DNA from: Aphrocallistes beatrix
Lineage: Eukaryota > Porifera > Hexactinellida > Sceptrulophora > Aphrocallistidae
Direction: 5' to 3'
NCBI GenBank assembly: GCA_963281255.1
Contig: OY725488.1
Span: 6,545,524 to 6,609,523 of the forward strand
Length of the DNA: 64,000 nucleotides
Shown here: positions 1 to 14,355 of the stretch, one piece after another
How positions within the stretch are numbered: the stretch's first letter is position 1
Layout of the letters: the number at the start of each line of letters is the position of its first letter
Notes under the pieces: model-generated
Database searches by the model: none
Told to the model about the DNA's origin: nothing
Seen by the model: the letters and a program-made list of their open reading frames with translations, nothing else
Made by a program: the position numbers and the translations under genes

Positions 1-3000
1 GCCACTGAGCAACCAAACATGGTGGGGGCTTGAGAAGTGTAACCCAAAATGCCCATTCTCCACATAATGCCACAGAGCACACTCTCCTGGTGGGGGGATT
101 GAATAGAGCAACCCAAAATGCCCATTCTCCACATAATTCCACTGAGCAACCAATCATGTTGGGGGGGGCTTGATAAGAGTAACCCACAAGCCTATTCTCC
201 ACATAATGCCACTGAGTACTCAATCATGGTGGAGGGATTGAAAAGAGTAACCCAAAATGCCCATTCTCCACATAATGCCACCGAGCACCCTCTCCTGGTG
301 AGAAGATTGAATAGAGTAACCAAAATGCCAAATTCTCCACACAATGCCACTGAACACCCTCTCCTGGTGAGGGGATTGAATAGAGTAACCCAAAATGCCT
401 ATTCTCCACGTATTGCCACTGAGTACCACATCATGGTGGAGGGAGTGAAAAGAGTAACCCAAAATGCCCATTCTCCACATAATGCCACTGAGCAACCAAA
501 CATGGTGGGGGGCTTGAGAAGAGTAACCCAAAATGCCTATTTTCCACATAATGCCACTGAGCACCCCATCATGGTGGAGGGATTGAAAAGATTAACCCAA
601 AATGCCCATTCTCCACATAATGCCACAGAGCACACTTTCCTGGTGGGGGGATTGAATAGAGCAACCCAAAATGCCCAATCTCCACATAATTCCACTGAGC
701 AACCAATCATGGTGGGGGGGGGGGGGCTTGTGAAGATTAAACCAAAATGGCTATTTTCCACATAATGCCACTGAGCAACCAATCATGGTGGGGGGGAGGG
801 CTTGATAAGAGTAACCCAAAAGCCAATTCTCCACATAATGCCACTGAGTACTCAATCATGGTGGAGGGATTGAAAAGAGTAACCCAAAATGCCAATTCTC
901 CACATTATGCCACTGAGCACCCTCTCCCGGTGAGAGGATTGAATAGAGTACCCAAAATGCCAATTCTCCATACAATGCCACTGAGCACCCCATCATGGTG
1001 GAGGGATTGAAAAGAGTAACCCAAAATGCCCATTCTCCAGATAATGCCACTGAGCAACCAAACATGGTGGGGGCTTGAGAAGTGTAACCCAAAATGCCCA
1101 TTCTCCACATAATGCCACAGAGCACACTCTCCTGGTGGGGGGATTGAATAGAGCAACCCAAAATGCCCATTCTCCACATAATTCCACTGAGCAACCAATC
1201 AAGGTGGGGGGGGCTTGATAAGAGTAACCCACAAGCCTATTCTCCACATAATGCCACTGAGTACTCAATCATGGTGGAGGGATTGAAACGAGTAACCCAA
1301 AATGCCCATTCTCCACATAATGCCACCGAGCACCCTCTCCTGGTGAGAGGATTGAATAGAGTAACCCAAATGCCAATTCTCCACACAATGCCACTGAACA
1401 CCCTCTCCTGGTGAGGGGATTGAATAGAGTAACCTAAAATGCCTATTCTCCAAGTAATGCCACTGAGTACCACATCATGGTGGAGGGAGTGAAAAGAGTA
1501 ACCCAAAATGCCCATTCTCCACATAATGCCACAGAGCACACTCTCCTGGTGGGGGGATTGAATAGAGCAACCCAAAATGCCCATTCTCCACATAATTCCA
1601 CTGAGCAACCAATCATGGTGGGGGGGGCTTGATAAGAGTAACCCACAAGCCTATTCTCCACATAATGCCACTGAGTACTCAATCATGGTGGAGGGATTGA
1701 AAAGAGTAACCCAAAATGCCCATTCTCCACATAATTCCACCGAGCACCCTCTCCTGGTGAGAAGATTGAATAGAGTAACCAAAATGGCAAATTCTCCACA
1801 CAATGCCACTGAACACCCTCTCCTGGTGAGGGGATTGAATAGAGTAACCCAAAATGCCTATTCTCCACGTAATGCCACTGAGTACCACATCATGGTGGAG
1901 GGAGTGAAAAGAGTAACCCAAAATGCCCATTCACACATAATGCCACTGAGCAACCAAACATGGTGGGGGGCTTGAGAAGAGTTACTCAAAATGCCTATTT
2001 TCCACATAATGCCACTGAGCACCCCATCATGGTGGAGGGATTGAAAAGAGTAACCCAAAATGCCCATTCTCCACATAATGCCACAGAGCACACTTTCCTG
2101 GTGGGGGGATTGAATAGAGCAACCCAAAATGCCCAATCTCCACATAATTCCACTGAGCAACCAATCATGGTGGGGGGGAGGGCTTGATAAGAGTAACCCA
2201 AAAGCCAATTCTCCACATAATGCCACTGAGTACTCAATCATGGTGGAGGGATTGAAAAGAGTAACCCAAAATGCCAATTCTCCACATAATGTCACTGAGC
2301 ACCCTCTCCTGGTGAGAGGATTGAATAGAGTACCCAAAATGCCAATTCTCCATACAATGCCACTGAGCACCCCATCATGGTGGAGGGATTGAAAAGAGTA
2401 ACCCAAAATGCCCATTCTCCAGATAATGCCACTGAGCAACCAAACATGGTGGGGGCTTGAGAAGTGTAACCCAAAATGCCCATTCTCCACATAATGCCAC
2501 AGAGCACACTCTCCTGGTGGGGGGATTGAATAGAGCAACCCAAAATGCCCATTCTCCACATAATTCCACTGAGCAACCAATCATGTTGGGGGGGGCTTGA
2601 TAAGAGTAACCCACAAGCCTATTCTCCACATAATGCCACTGAGTACTCAATCATGGTGGAGGGATTGAAAAGAGTAACCCAAAATGCCCATTCTCCACAT
2701 AATGCCACCGAGCACCCTCTCCTGGTGAGAAGATTGAATAGAGTAACCAAAATGCCAAATTCTCCACACAATGCCACTGAACACCCTCTCCTGGTGAGGG
2801 GATTGAATAGAGTAACCCAAAATGCCTATTCTCCACGTATTGCCACTGAGTACCACATCATGGTGGAGGGAGTGAAAAGAGTAACCCAAAATGCCCATTC
2901 TCCACATAATGCCACTGAGCAACCAAACATGGTGGGGGGCTTGAGAAGAGTAACCCAAAATGCCTATTTTCCACATAATGCCACTGAGCACCCCATCATG

Positions 3001-3740
3001 GTGGAGGGATTGAAAAGATTAACCCAAAATGCCCATTCTCCACATAATGCCACAGAGCACACTTTCCTGGTGGGGGGATTGAATAGAGCAACCCAAAATG
3101 CCCAATCTCCACATAATTCCACTGAGCAACCAATCATGGTGGGGGGGGGGGGGCTTGTGAAGATTAAACCAAAATGGCTATTTTCCACATAATGCCACTG
3201 AGCAACCAATCATGGTGGGGGGGAGGGCTTGATAAGAGTAACCCAAAAGCCAATTCTCCACATAATGCCACTGAGTACTCAATCATGGTGGAGGGATTGA
3301 AAAGAGTAACCCAAAATGCCAATTCTCCACATTATGCCACTGAGCACCCTCTCCCGGTGAGAGGATTGAATAGAGTACCCAAAATGCCAATTCTCCATAC
3401 AATGCCACTGAGCACCCCATCATGGTGGAGGGATTGAAAAGAGTAACCCAAAATGCCCATTCTCCAGATAATGCCACTGAGCAACCAAACATGGTGGGGG
3501 CTTGAGAAGTGTAACCCAAAATGCCCATTCTCCACATAATGCCACAGAGCACACTCTCCTGGTGGGGGGATTGAATAGAGCAACCCAAAATGCCCATTCT
3601 CCACATAATTCCACTGAGCAACCAATCAAGGTGGGGGGGGCTTGATAAGAGTAACCCACAAGCCTATTCTCCACATAATGCCACTGAGTACTCAATCATG
3701 GTGGAGGGATTGAAAAGAGTAACCCAAAATGCCCATTCTC
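1..3740. repeat. Higher-order repeat, 2427-bp offset
   Basis: The block from the window start to about 1310 recurs nearly unchanged 2427 bp later, at about 2428-3737. The order of monomer classes and the private variants match, including the 13-G run near 714-726 (again near 3141) and the AGATAATGCC variant. The first part of this block is itself related to sequence 1045 bp downstream, so periods are nested. This points to recent unequal exchange or segmental tandem duplication inside the satellite. Confidence 0.85.
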
Positions 3741-6249
3741 CACATAATGCCACCGAGCACCCTCTCCTGGTGAGAAGATTGAATAGAGTAACCAAAATGC
3801 CAAATTCTCCACACAATGCCACTGAACACCCTCTCCTGGTGAGGGGATTGAATAGAGTAACCCAAAATGCCTATTCTCCACGTAATGCCACTGAGTACCA
3901 CATCATGGTGGAGGGAGTGAAAAGAGTAACCCAAAATGCCCATTCTCCACATAATGCCACTGAGCAACCAAACATGGTGGGGGGCTTGAGAAGAGTAACC
4001 CAAAATGCCTATTTTCCACATAATGCCACTGAGCACCCCATCATGGTGGAGGGATTGAAAAGAGTAACCCAAAATGCCCATTCTCCACATAATGCCACAG
4101 AGCACACTTTCCTGGTGGGAGGATTGAATAGAGCAACCCAAAATGCCCAATCTCCACATAATTCCACTGAGCAACCAATCATGGTGGGGGGGGGGCTTGT
4201 GAAGATTAAACCAAAATGGCTATTTTCCACATAATGCCACAGAGCAACCAATCATGGTGGGGGGGGGGGCTTGAGAAGATTAAACCAAAATGCCTATTTT
4301 CCACATAATGCCACTGAGCACCCCATCATGGTGGAGGGATTGAAAAGAGTAACCCAAAATGCCCATTCTCCACATAATGCCACTGAGCACCTCTCCCGGT
4401 GAGAGGATTGAATAGAGTACCCAAAATGCCAATTCTCCATACAATGCCACTGAGCACCCCATCATGGTGGAGGGATTGAAAAGAGTAACCCAAAATGCCC
4501 ATTCTCCACATAATGCCACTGAGCAACCAACCATGGTGGGGGCTTGAGAAGAGTAACCCAAAATGCCCATTCTCCACATAATGCCACAGAGCACACTCTC
4601 CTGGTGGGGGGATTGAATAGAGCAACCCAAAATGCCCATTCTCCACATAATTCCACTGAGCAACCAATCATGGGGGGGGGGGGCTTGATAAGAGTAACCC
4701 ACAAGCCTATTCTCCACATAATGCCACTGAGCACCCCATCATGGTGGAGGGATTGAAAAGAGTAACCCAAAATGCCCATTCTCCACATAATGCCATAGAG
4801 CACACTCTCCTGTGGGGGGATTGAATAGAGCAACCCAAAATGCACATTCTCCACATAATTCCACTGAGCAACCAATCATGGTGGGGGGGAGGGCTTGATA
4901 AGAGTAACCCAAAAGCCAATTCTCCACATAATGCCACTGAGTACTCAATCATGGTGGAGGGATTGAAAAGAGTAACCCAAAATGCCAATTCTCCACATTA
5001 TGCCACTGAGCACCCTCTCCCGGTGAGAGGATTGAATAGAGTACTTAAAATGCCAATTCTCCATACAATGCCACTGAGCACCCCATCATGGTGGAGGGAT
5101 TGAAAAGAGTAACCCAAAATGCCCATTCTCCACATAATGCCACTGAGCAACCAACCATGGTGGGGGCTTGAGAAGAGTAACCCAAAATGCCCATTCTCCA
5201 ATAATGCCACAGAGCACACTCTCCTGGTGGGGGGATTGAATAGAGCAACCCAAAATGCCCATTCTCCACATAATTCCACTGAGCAACCAATCATGGTGGG
5301 GGGGGCTTGATAAGAGTAACCCACAAGCCTATTCTCCACATAATGCCACTGAGTACTCAATCATGGTGGAGGGATTGAAAAGAGTAACCCAAAATGCCCA
5401 TTCTCCACATAATGCCACCGAGCACCCTCTCCTGGTGAGAAGATTGAATAGAGTAACCAAAATGCCAAATTCTCCACACAATGCCACTGAACACCCTCTC
5501 CTGGTGAGGGGATTGAATAGAGTAACCCAAAATGCCTATTCTCCACGTAATGCCACTGAGTACCACATCATGGTGGAGGGAGTGAAAAGTGTAACCCAAA
5601 ATGCCCATTCACACATAATGCCACTGAGCAACCAAACATGGTGGGGGGCTTGAGAAGAGTTACCCAAAATGCCCATTCTCCACATAATTCCACTGAGCAA
5701 CCAATCATGGTGGGGGGGGCTTGATAAGAGTAACCCACAAGCCTATTCTCCACATAATGCCACTGAGTACTCAATCATGTTGGAGGGATTGAAACGAGTA
5801 ACCGAAAATGCCCATTCTCCACATAATGCCACCGAGCACCCTCTCCTGGTGAGAAGATTGAATAGAGTAACCAAAATGCCAATTCTCCACACAATGCCAC
5901 TGAACACCCTCTCCTGGTGAGGGGATTGAATAGAGTAACCCAAAATGCCCATTCTCCACATAATTCCACTGAGCAACCAATCATGGTGGGGGGGGCTTGA
6001 TAAGAGTAACCCACAAGCCTATTCTCCACATAATGCCACTGAGTACTCAATCATGGAGGGATTGAAACGAGTAACCCAAAATGCCCATTCTCCACATAAT
6101 GCCACCGAGCACCCTCTCCTGGTGAGAAGATTGAATAGAGTAACCAAAATGCCAATTCTCCACACAATGCCACTGAACACCCTCTCCTGGTGAGGGGATT
6201 GAATAGAGTAACCCAAAATGCCTATTCTCCACGTATGCCACTGAGTACC

Positions 6250-9200
6250 ACATCATGGTGGAGGGAGTGAAAAGAGTAACCCAAATGCCCATTCTCCACA
6301 TAATGCCACAGAGCACACTCTCCTGGTGGGAGGATTGAATAGAGCAACCCAAAATGCCCATTCTCCACATAATTCCACTGAGCAAACAATCATGGTGGGG
6401 GGGGCTTGATAAGAGTAACCCACAAGCCTATTCTCCACATAATGCCACTGAGCAACCAATCATGGTGGGGGGGGGGGGCTTGATAAGGGTAACCCAAAAG
6501 CCAATTCTCCACATAATGCCACTGAGTACTCAATCATGGTGGGGGGGGGGGGCTTGAGAAGATTAAACCAAAATGCCTATTTTCCACATAATGCCACTGA
6601 GCAACCAATCATGGTGGGGGGGGGGGCTTGAGAAGATTAATCCAAAATGCCTATTATCCACATAATGCCACTGAGCACCCCATCATGGTGGAGGGATTGA
6701 AAAGAGTAACCCAAAATGCCCATTCTCCACATAATGCCATAGAGCACACTCTCCTGTGGGGGGATTGAATAGAGCAACCCAAAATGCCCATTCTCCACAT
6801 AATTCCACTGAGCAACCAATCATGGTGGGGGGGGGGGGCTTGATAAGAGTAACCCAAAGCCAATTCTCCACATAATGCCACTGAGTACTCAATCATGGTG
6901 GAGGGATTGAAAAGAGTAACCCAAAATGCCATTCTCCACATAATGCCACTGAGCACCCTCTCCCGGTGAGAGGATTGAATAGAGTACCCAAAATGCCAAT
7001 TCTCCATACAATGCCACTGAGCACCCCATCATGGTGGAGGGATTGAAAAGAGTAACCCAAAATGCCCATTCTCCAGATAATGCCACTGAGCAACCAAACA
7101 TGGTGGGGGCTTGAGAAGTGTAACCCAAAATGCCCATTCTCCACATAATGCCACAGAGCACACTCTCCTGGTGGGGGGATTGAATAGAGCAACCCAAAAT
7201 GCCCATTCTCCACATAATTCCACTGAGCAACCAATCAAGGTGGGGGGGGCTTGATAAGAGTAACCCACAAGCCTATTCTCCACATAATGCCACTGAGTAC
7301 TCAATCATGGTGGAGGGATTGAAAAGAGTAACCCAAAATGCCCATTCTCCACATAATGCCACCGAGCACCCTCTCCTGGTGAGAAGATTGAATAGAGTAA
7401 CCAAAATGCCAAATTCTCCACACAATGCCACTGAACACCCTCTCCTGGTGAGGGGATTGAATAGAGTAACCCAAAATGCCTATTCTCCACGTAATGCCAC
7501 TGAGTACCACATCATGGTGGAGGGAGTGAAAAGAGTAACCCAAAATGCCCATTCTCCACATAATGCCACTGAGCAACCAAACATGGTGGGGGGCTTGAGA
7601 AGAGTAACCCAAAATGCCTATTTTCCACATAATGCCACTGAGCACCCCATCATGGTGGAGGGATTGAAAAGAGTAACCCAAAATGCCCATTCTCCACATA
7701 ATGCCACAGAGCACACTTTCCTGGTGGGAGGATTGAATAGAGCAACCCAAAATGCCCAATCTCCACATAATTCCACTGAGCAACCAATCATGGTGGGGGG
7801 GGGGGCTTGTGAAGATTAAACCAAAAAGCTATTTTCCACATAATGCCACTGAGCAACCAATCATGGTGGGGGGGGGGGCTTGAGAAGATTAAACCAAAAT
7901 GCCTATTTTCCACATAATGCCACTGATCACCCCATCATGGTGGAGGGATTGAAAAGAGTAACCCAAAATGCCCATTCTCCACATAATGCCATAGAGCACA
8001 CTCTCCTGTGGGGGGATTGAATAGAGCAACCCAAAATGCCCATTCTCCACATAATTCCACTGAGCAACCAATCATGGTGGGGGGGAGGGCTTGATTAGAG
8101 TAACCCAAAAGCCAATTCTCCACATAATGCCACTGAGTACTCAATCATGGTGGAGGGATTGAAAAGAGTAACCCAAAATGCCAATTCTCCACATTATGCC
8201 ACTGAGCACCTCTCCCGGTGAGAGGATTGAATAGAGTACCCAAAATGCCAATTCTCCATACAATGCCACTGAGCACCCCATCATGGTGGAGGGATTGAAA
8301 AGAGTAACCCAAAATGCCCATTCTCCACATAATGCCACTGAGCAACCAACCATGGTGGGGGCTTGAGAAGAGTAACCCAAAATGCCCATTCTCCACATAA
8401 TGCCACAGAGCACACTCTCCTGGTGGGGGGATTGAATAGAGCAACCCAAAATGCCCATTCTCCACATAATTCCACTGAGCAACCAATCATGGGGGGGGGG
8501 TCTTGATAAGAGTAACCCACAAGCCTATTCTCCACATAATGCCACTGAGCACCCCATCATGGTGGAGGGATTGAAAAGAGTAACCCAAAATGCCCATTCT
8601 CCACATAATGCCATAGAGCACACTCTCCTGTGGGGGGATTGAATAGAGCAACCCAAAATGCACATTCTCCACATAATTCCACTGAGCAACCAATCATGGT
8701 GGGGGGGAGGGCTTGATAAGAGTAACCCAAAAGCCAATTCTCCACATAATGCCACTGAGTACTCAATCATGGTGGAGGGATTGAAAAGAGTAACCCAAAA
8801 TGACAATTCTCCACATTATGCCACTGAGCACCCTCTCCCGGTGAGAGGATTGAATAGAGTACTTAAAATGCCAATTCTCCATACAATGCCACTGAGCACC
8901 CCATCATGGTGGAGGGATTGAAAAGAGTAACCCAAAATGCCCATTCTCCACATAATGCCACTGAGCAACCAACCATGGTGGGGGCTTGAGAAGAGTAACC
9001 CAAATGCCCATTCTCCAATAATGCCACAGAGCACACTCTCCTGGTGGGGGGATTGAATAGAGCAACCCAAAATGCCCATTCTCCACATAATTCCACTGAG
9101 CAACCAATCATGGTGGGGGGGGGCTTGATAAGAGTAACCCACAAGCCTATTCTCCACATAATGCCACTGAGTACTCAATCATGTTGGAGGGATTGAAACG

Positions 9201-12200
9201 AGTAACCGAAAATGCCCATTCTCCACATAATGCCACCGAGCACCCTCTCCTGGTGAGAAGATTGAATAGAGTAACCAAAATGCCAATTCTCCACACAATG
9301 CCACTGAACACCCTCTCCTGGTGAGGGGATTGAATAGAGTAACCCAAAATGCCCATTCTCCACATAATTCCACTGAGCAACCAATCATGGTGGGGGGGGC
9401 TTGATAAGAGTAACCCTCAAGCCTATTCTCCACATAATGCCACTGAGTACTCAATCATGTTGGAGGGATTGAAACGAGTAACCCAAAATGCCCATTCTCC
9501 ACATAATGCCACCGAGCACCCTCTCCTGGTGAGAAGATTGAATAGAGTAACCAAAATGCCAATTCTCCACACAATGCCACTGAACACCCTCTCCTGGTGA
9601 GGGGATTGAATAGAGTAACCCAAAATGCCTATTCTCCACGTATTGCCACTGAGTACCACATCATGGTGGAGGGAGTGAAAAGAGTAACCCAAAATGCCCA
9701 TTCTCCACATAATGCCACTGAGCAACCAAACATGGTGGGGGGCTTGAGAAGAGTAACCCAAAATGCCTATTTCCACATAATGCCACTGAGCACCCCATCA
9801 TGGTGGAGGGATTGAAAAGAGTAACCCAAAATGCCCATTCTCCACATAATGCCACCGAGCAACCTCTCCTGGTGAGAGGATTGAATAGAGTAACCCAAAT
9901 GCCAAATCTCCACACAATGCCACTGAACACCCTCTCCTGGTGAGGGGATTGAATAGAGTAACCCAAAATGCCTATTCTCCACGTATGCCACTGAGTACCA
10001 CATCATGGTGGAGGGAGTGAAAAGAGTAACCCAAATGCCCATTCTCCACATAATGCCACAGAGCACACTCTCCTGGTGGGGGGATTGAATAGAGCAACCC
10101 AAAATGCCCATTCTCCACATAATTCCACTGAGCAAACAATCATGGTGGGGGGGGCTTGATAAGAGTAACCCACAAGCCTATTCTCCACATAATGCCACTG
10201 AGCAACCAATCATGGTGGGGGGGGGGGCTTGATAAGGGTAACCCAAAAGCCAATTCTCCACATAATGCCACTGAGTACTCAATCATGGTGGGGGGGGGGG
10301 CTTGAGAAGATTAAACCAAAATGCCTATTTTCCACATAATGCCACTGAGCAACCAATCATGGTGGGGGGGGGGGGCTTGAGAAGATTAATCCAAAATGCC
10401 TATTATCCACATAATGCCACTGAGCACCCCATCATGGTGGAGGGATTGAAAAGAGTAACCCAAAATGCCCATTCTCCACATAATGCCATAGAGCACACTC
10501 TCCTGTGGGGGGATTGAATAGAGCAACCCAAAATGCCCATTCTCCACATAATTCCACTGAGCAACCAATCATGGTGGGGGGGGGGGGCTTGATAAGAGTA
10601 ACCCAAAGCCAATTCTCCACATAATGCCACTGAGTACTCAATCATGGTGGAGGGATTGAAAAGAGTAACCCAAAATGCCATTCTCCACATAATGCCACTG
10701 AGCACCCTCTCCCGGTGAGAGGATTGAATAGAGTACCCAAAATGCCAATTCTCCATACAATGCCACTGCGCACCCCATCATGGTGGAGGGATTGAAAAGA
10801 GTAACCCAAAATGCCCATTCTCCAGATAATGCCACTGAGCAACCAAACATGGTGGGGGCTTGAGAAGTGTAACCCAAAATGCCCATTCTCCACATAATGC
10901 CACAGAGCACACTCTCCTGGTGGGGGGATTGAATAGAGCAACCCAAAATGCCCATTCTCCACATAATTCCACTGAGCAACCAATCAAGGTGGGGGGGGCT
11001 TGATAAGAGTAACCCACAAGCCTATTCTCCACATAATGCCACTGAGTACTCAATCATGGTGGAGGGATTGAAAAGAGTAACCCAAAATGCCCATTCTCCA
11101 CATAATGCCACCGAGCACCCTCTCCTGGTGAGAAGATTGAATAGAGTAACCAAAATGCCAAATTCTCCACACAATGCCACTGAACACCCTCTCCTGGTGA
11201 GGGGATTGAATAGAGTAACCCAAAATGCCTATTCTCCACGTAATGCCACTGAGTACCACATCATGGTGGAGGGAGTGAAAAGAGTAACCCAAAATGCCCA
11301 TTCTCCACATAATGCCACTGAGCAACCAAACATGGTGGGGGGCTTGAGAAGAGTAACCCAAAATGCCTATTTTCCACATAATGCCACTGAGCACCCCATC
11401 ATGGTGGAGGGATTGAAAAGAGTAACCCAAAATGCCCATTCTCCACATAATGCCACAGAGCACACTTTCCTGGTGGGAGGATTGAATAGAGCAACCCAAA
11501 ATGCCCAATCTCCACATAATTCCACTGAGCAACCAATCATGGTGGGGGGGGGGGCTTGTGAAGATTAAACCAAAATGGCTATTTTCCACATAATGCCACT
11601 GAGCAACCAATCATGGTGGGGGGGGGGGCTTGAGAAGATTAAACCAAAATGCCTATTTTCCACATAATGCCACTGATCACCCCATCATGGTGGAGGGATT
11701 GAAAAGAGTAACCCAAAATGCCCATTCTCCACATAATGCCATAGAGCACACTCTCCTGTGGGGGGATTGAATAGAGCAACCCAAAATGCCCATTCTCCAC
11801 ATAATTCCACTGAGCAACCAATCATGGTGGGGGGGAGGGCTTGATTAGAGTAACCCAAAAGCCAATTCTCCACATAATGCCACTGAGTACTCAATCATGG
11901 TGGAGGGATTGAAAAGAGTAACCCAAAATGCCAATTCTCCACATTATGCCACTGAGCACCTCTCCCGGTGAGAGGATTGAATAGAGTACCCAAAATGCCA
12001 ATTCTCCATACAATGCCACTGAGCACCCCATCATGGTGGAGGGATTGAAAAGAGTAACCCAAAATGCCCATTCTCCACATAATGCCACTGAGCAACCAAC
12101 CATGGTGGGGGCTTGAGAAGAGTAACCCAAAATGCCCATTCTCCACATAATGCCACAGAGCACACTCTCCTGGTGGGGGGATTGAATAGAGCAACCCAAA

Positions 12201-14030
12201 ATGCCCATTCTCCACATAATTCCACTGAGCAACCAATCATGGGGGGGGGGTCTTGATAAGAGTAACCCACAAGCCTATTCTCCACATAATGCCACTGAGC
12301 ACCCCATCATGGTGGAGGGATTGAAAAGAGTAACCCAAAATGCCCATTCTCCACATAATGCCATAGAGCACACTCTCCTGTGGGGGGATTGAATAGAGCA
12401 ACCCAAAATGCACATTCTCCACATAATTCCACTGAGCAACCAATCATGGTGGGGGGGAGGGCTTGATAAGAGTAACCCAAAAGCCAATTCTCCACATAAT
12501 GCCACTGAGTACTCAATCATGGTGGAGGGATTGAAAAGAGTAACCCAAAATGCCAATTCTCCACATTATGCCACTGAGCACCCTCTCCCGGTGAGAGGAT
12601 TGAATAGAGTACTTAAAATGCCAATTCTCCATACAATGCCACTGAGCACCCCATCATGGTGGAGGGATTGAAAAGAGTAACCCAAAATGCCCATTCTCCA
12701 CATAATGCCACTGAGCAACCAACCATGGTGGGGGCTTGAGAAGAGTAACCCAAATGCCCATTCTCCAATAATGCCACAGAGCACACTCTCCTGGTGGGGG
12801 GATTGAATAGAGCAACCCAAAATGCCCATTCTCCACATAATTCCACTGAGCAACCAATCATGGTGGGGGGGGGCTTGATAAGAGTAACCCACAAGCCTAT
12901 TCTCCACATAATGCCACTGAGTACTCAATCATGTTGGAGGGATTGAAACGAGTAACCGAAAATGCCCATTCTCCACATAATGCCACCGAGCACCCTCTCC
13001 TGGTGAGAAGATTGAATAGAGTAACCAAAATGCCAATTCTCCACACAATGCCACTGAACACCCTCTCCTGGTGAGGGGATTGAATAGAGTAACCCAAAAT
13101 GCCCATTCTCCACATAATTCCACTGAGCAACCAATCATGGTGGGGGGGGCTTGATAAGAGTAACCCACAAGCCTATTCTCCACATAATGCCACTGAGTAC
13201 TCAATCATGTTGGAGGGATTGAAACGAGTAACCCAAAATGCCCATTCTCCACATAATGCCACCGAGCACCCTCTCCTGGTGAGAAGATTGAATAGAGTAA
13301 CCAAAATGCCAATTCTCCACACAATGCCACTGAACACCCTCTCCTGGTGAGGGGATTGAATAGAGTAACCCAAAATGCCTATTCTCCACGTATTGCCACT
13401 GAGTACCACATCATGGTGGAGGGAGTGAAAAGAGTAACCCAAAATGCCCATTCTCCACATAATGCCACTGAGCAACCAAACATGGTGGGGGGCTTGAGAA
13501 GAGTAACCCAAAATGCCTATTTCCACATAATGCCACTGAGCACCCCATCATGGTGGAGGGATTGAAAAGAGTAACCCAAAATGCCCATTCTCCACATAAT
13601 GCCACCGAGCAACCTCTCCTGGTGAGAGGATTGAATAGAGTAACCCAAATGCCAAATCTCCACACAATGCCACTGAACACCCTCTCCTGGTGAGGGGATT
13701 GAATAGAGTAACCCAAAATGCCTATTCTCCACGTATGCCACTGAGTACCACATCATGGTGGAGGGAGTGAAAAGAGTAACCCAAATGCCCATTCTCCACA
13801 TAATGCCACAGAGCACACTCTCCTGGTGGGGGGATTGAATAGAGCAACCCAAAATGCCCATTCTCCACATAATTCCACTGAGCAAACAATCATGGTGGGG
13901 GGGGCTTGATAAGAGTAACCCACAAGCCTATTCTCCACATAATGCCACTGAGCAACCAATCATGGTGGGGGGGGGGGGCTTGATAAGAGTAACCCAAAAG
14001 CCAATTCTCCACATAATGCCACTGAGTACT
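6250..14030. repeat. Higher-order repeat, ~3750-bp unit, two tandem copies
   Basis: A block of about 3750 bp (about 6250-10000) is followed directly by a near-identical copy (about 10000-13750). Monomer order, G-run positions and rare variants (AATGCACATTCTCC, GTACTTAAAATGCC, TTCTCCAATAATGCC) match along the whole length, with an offset of 3749-3750. Parts of the same unit appear again further right at offsets of 2081 and 3054 bp. Confidence 0.85.
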
Positions 14031-14355
14031 CAATCATGGTGGGGGGGGGGGCTTGAGAAGATTAAACCAAAATGCCTATTTTCCACATAATGCCACTGAG
14101 CAACCAATCATGGTGGGGGGGGGGCTTGAGAAGATTAATCCAAAATGCCTATTTTCCACATAATGCCACTGAGTACTCAATCATGGTGGAGGGATTGAAA
14201 AGAGTAACCCAAAATGCCCATTCTCCACATAATGCCACCGAGCACCCTCTCCTGGTGAGAAGATTGAATAGAGTAACCAAAATGCCAAATTCTCCACACA
14301 ATGCCACTGAACACCCTCTCCTGGTGAGGGGATTGAATAGAGTAACCCAAAATGC

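Noticed and set aside
118..4234. Repeat-protein genes (215- and 214-codon frames, 23-residue repeats)
   Set aside because: The frames exist because the monomer is 69 bp. They break at 1-bp indels, overlap equally long frames on the other strand, and have no start context or non-repeat ends.
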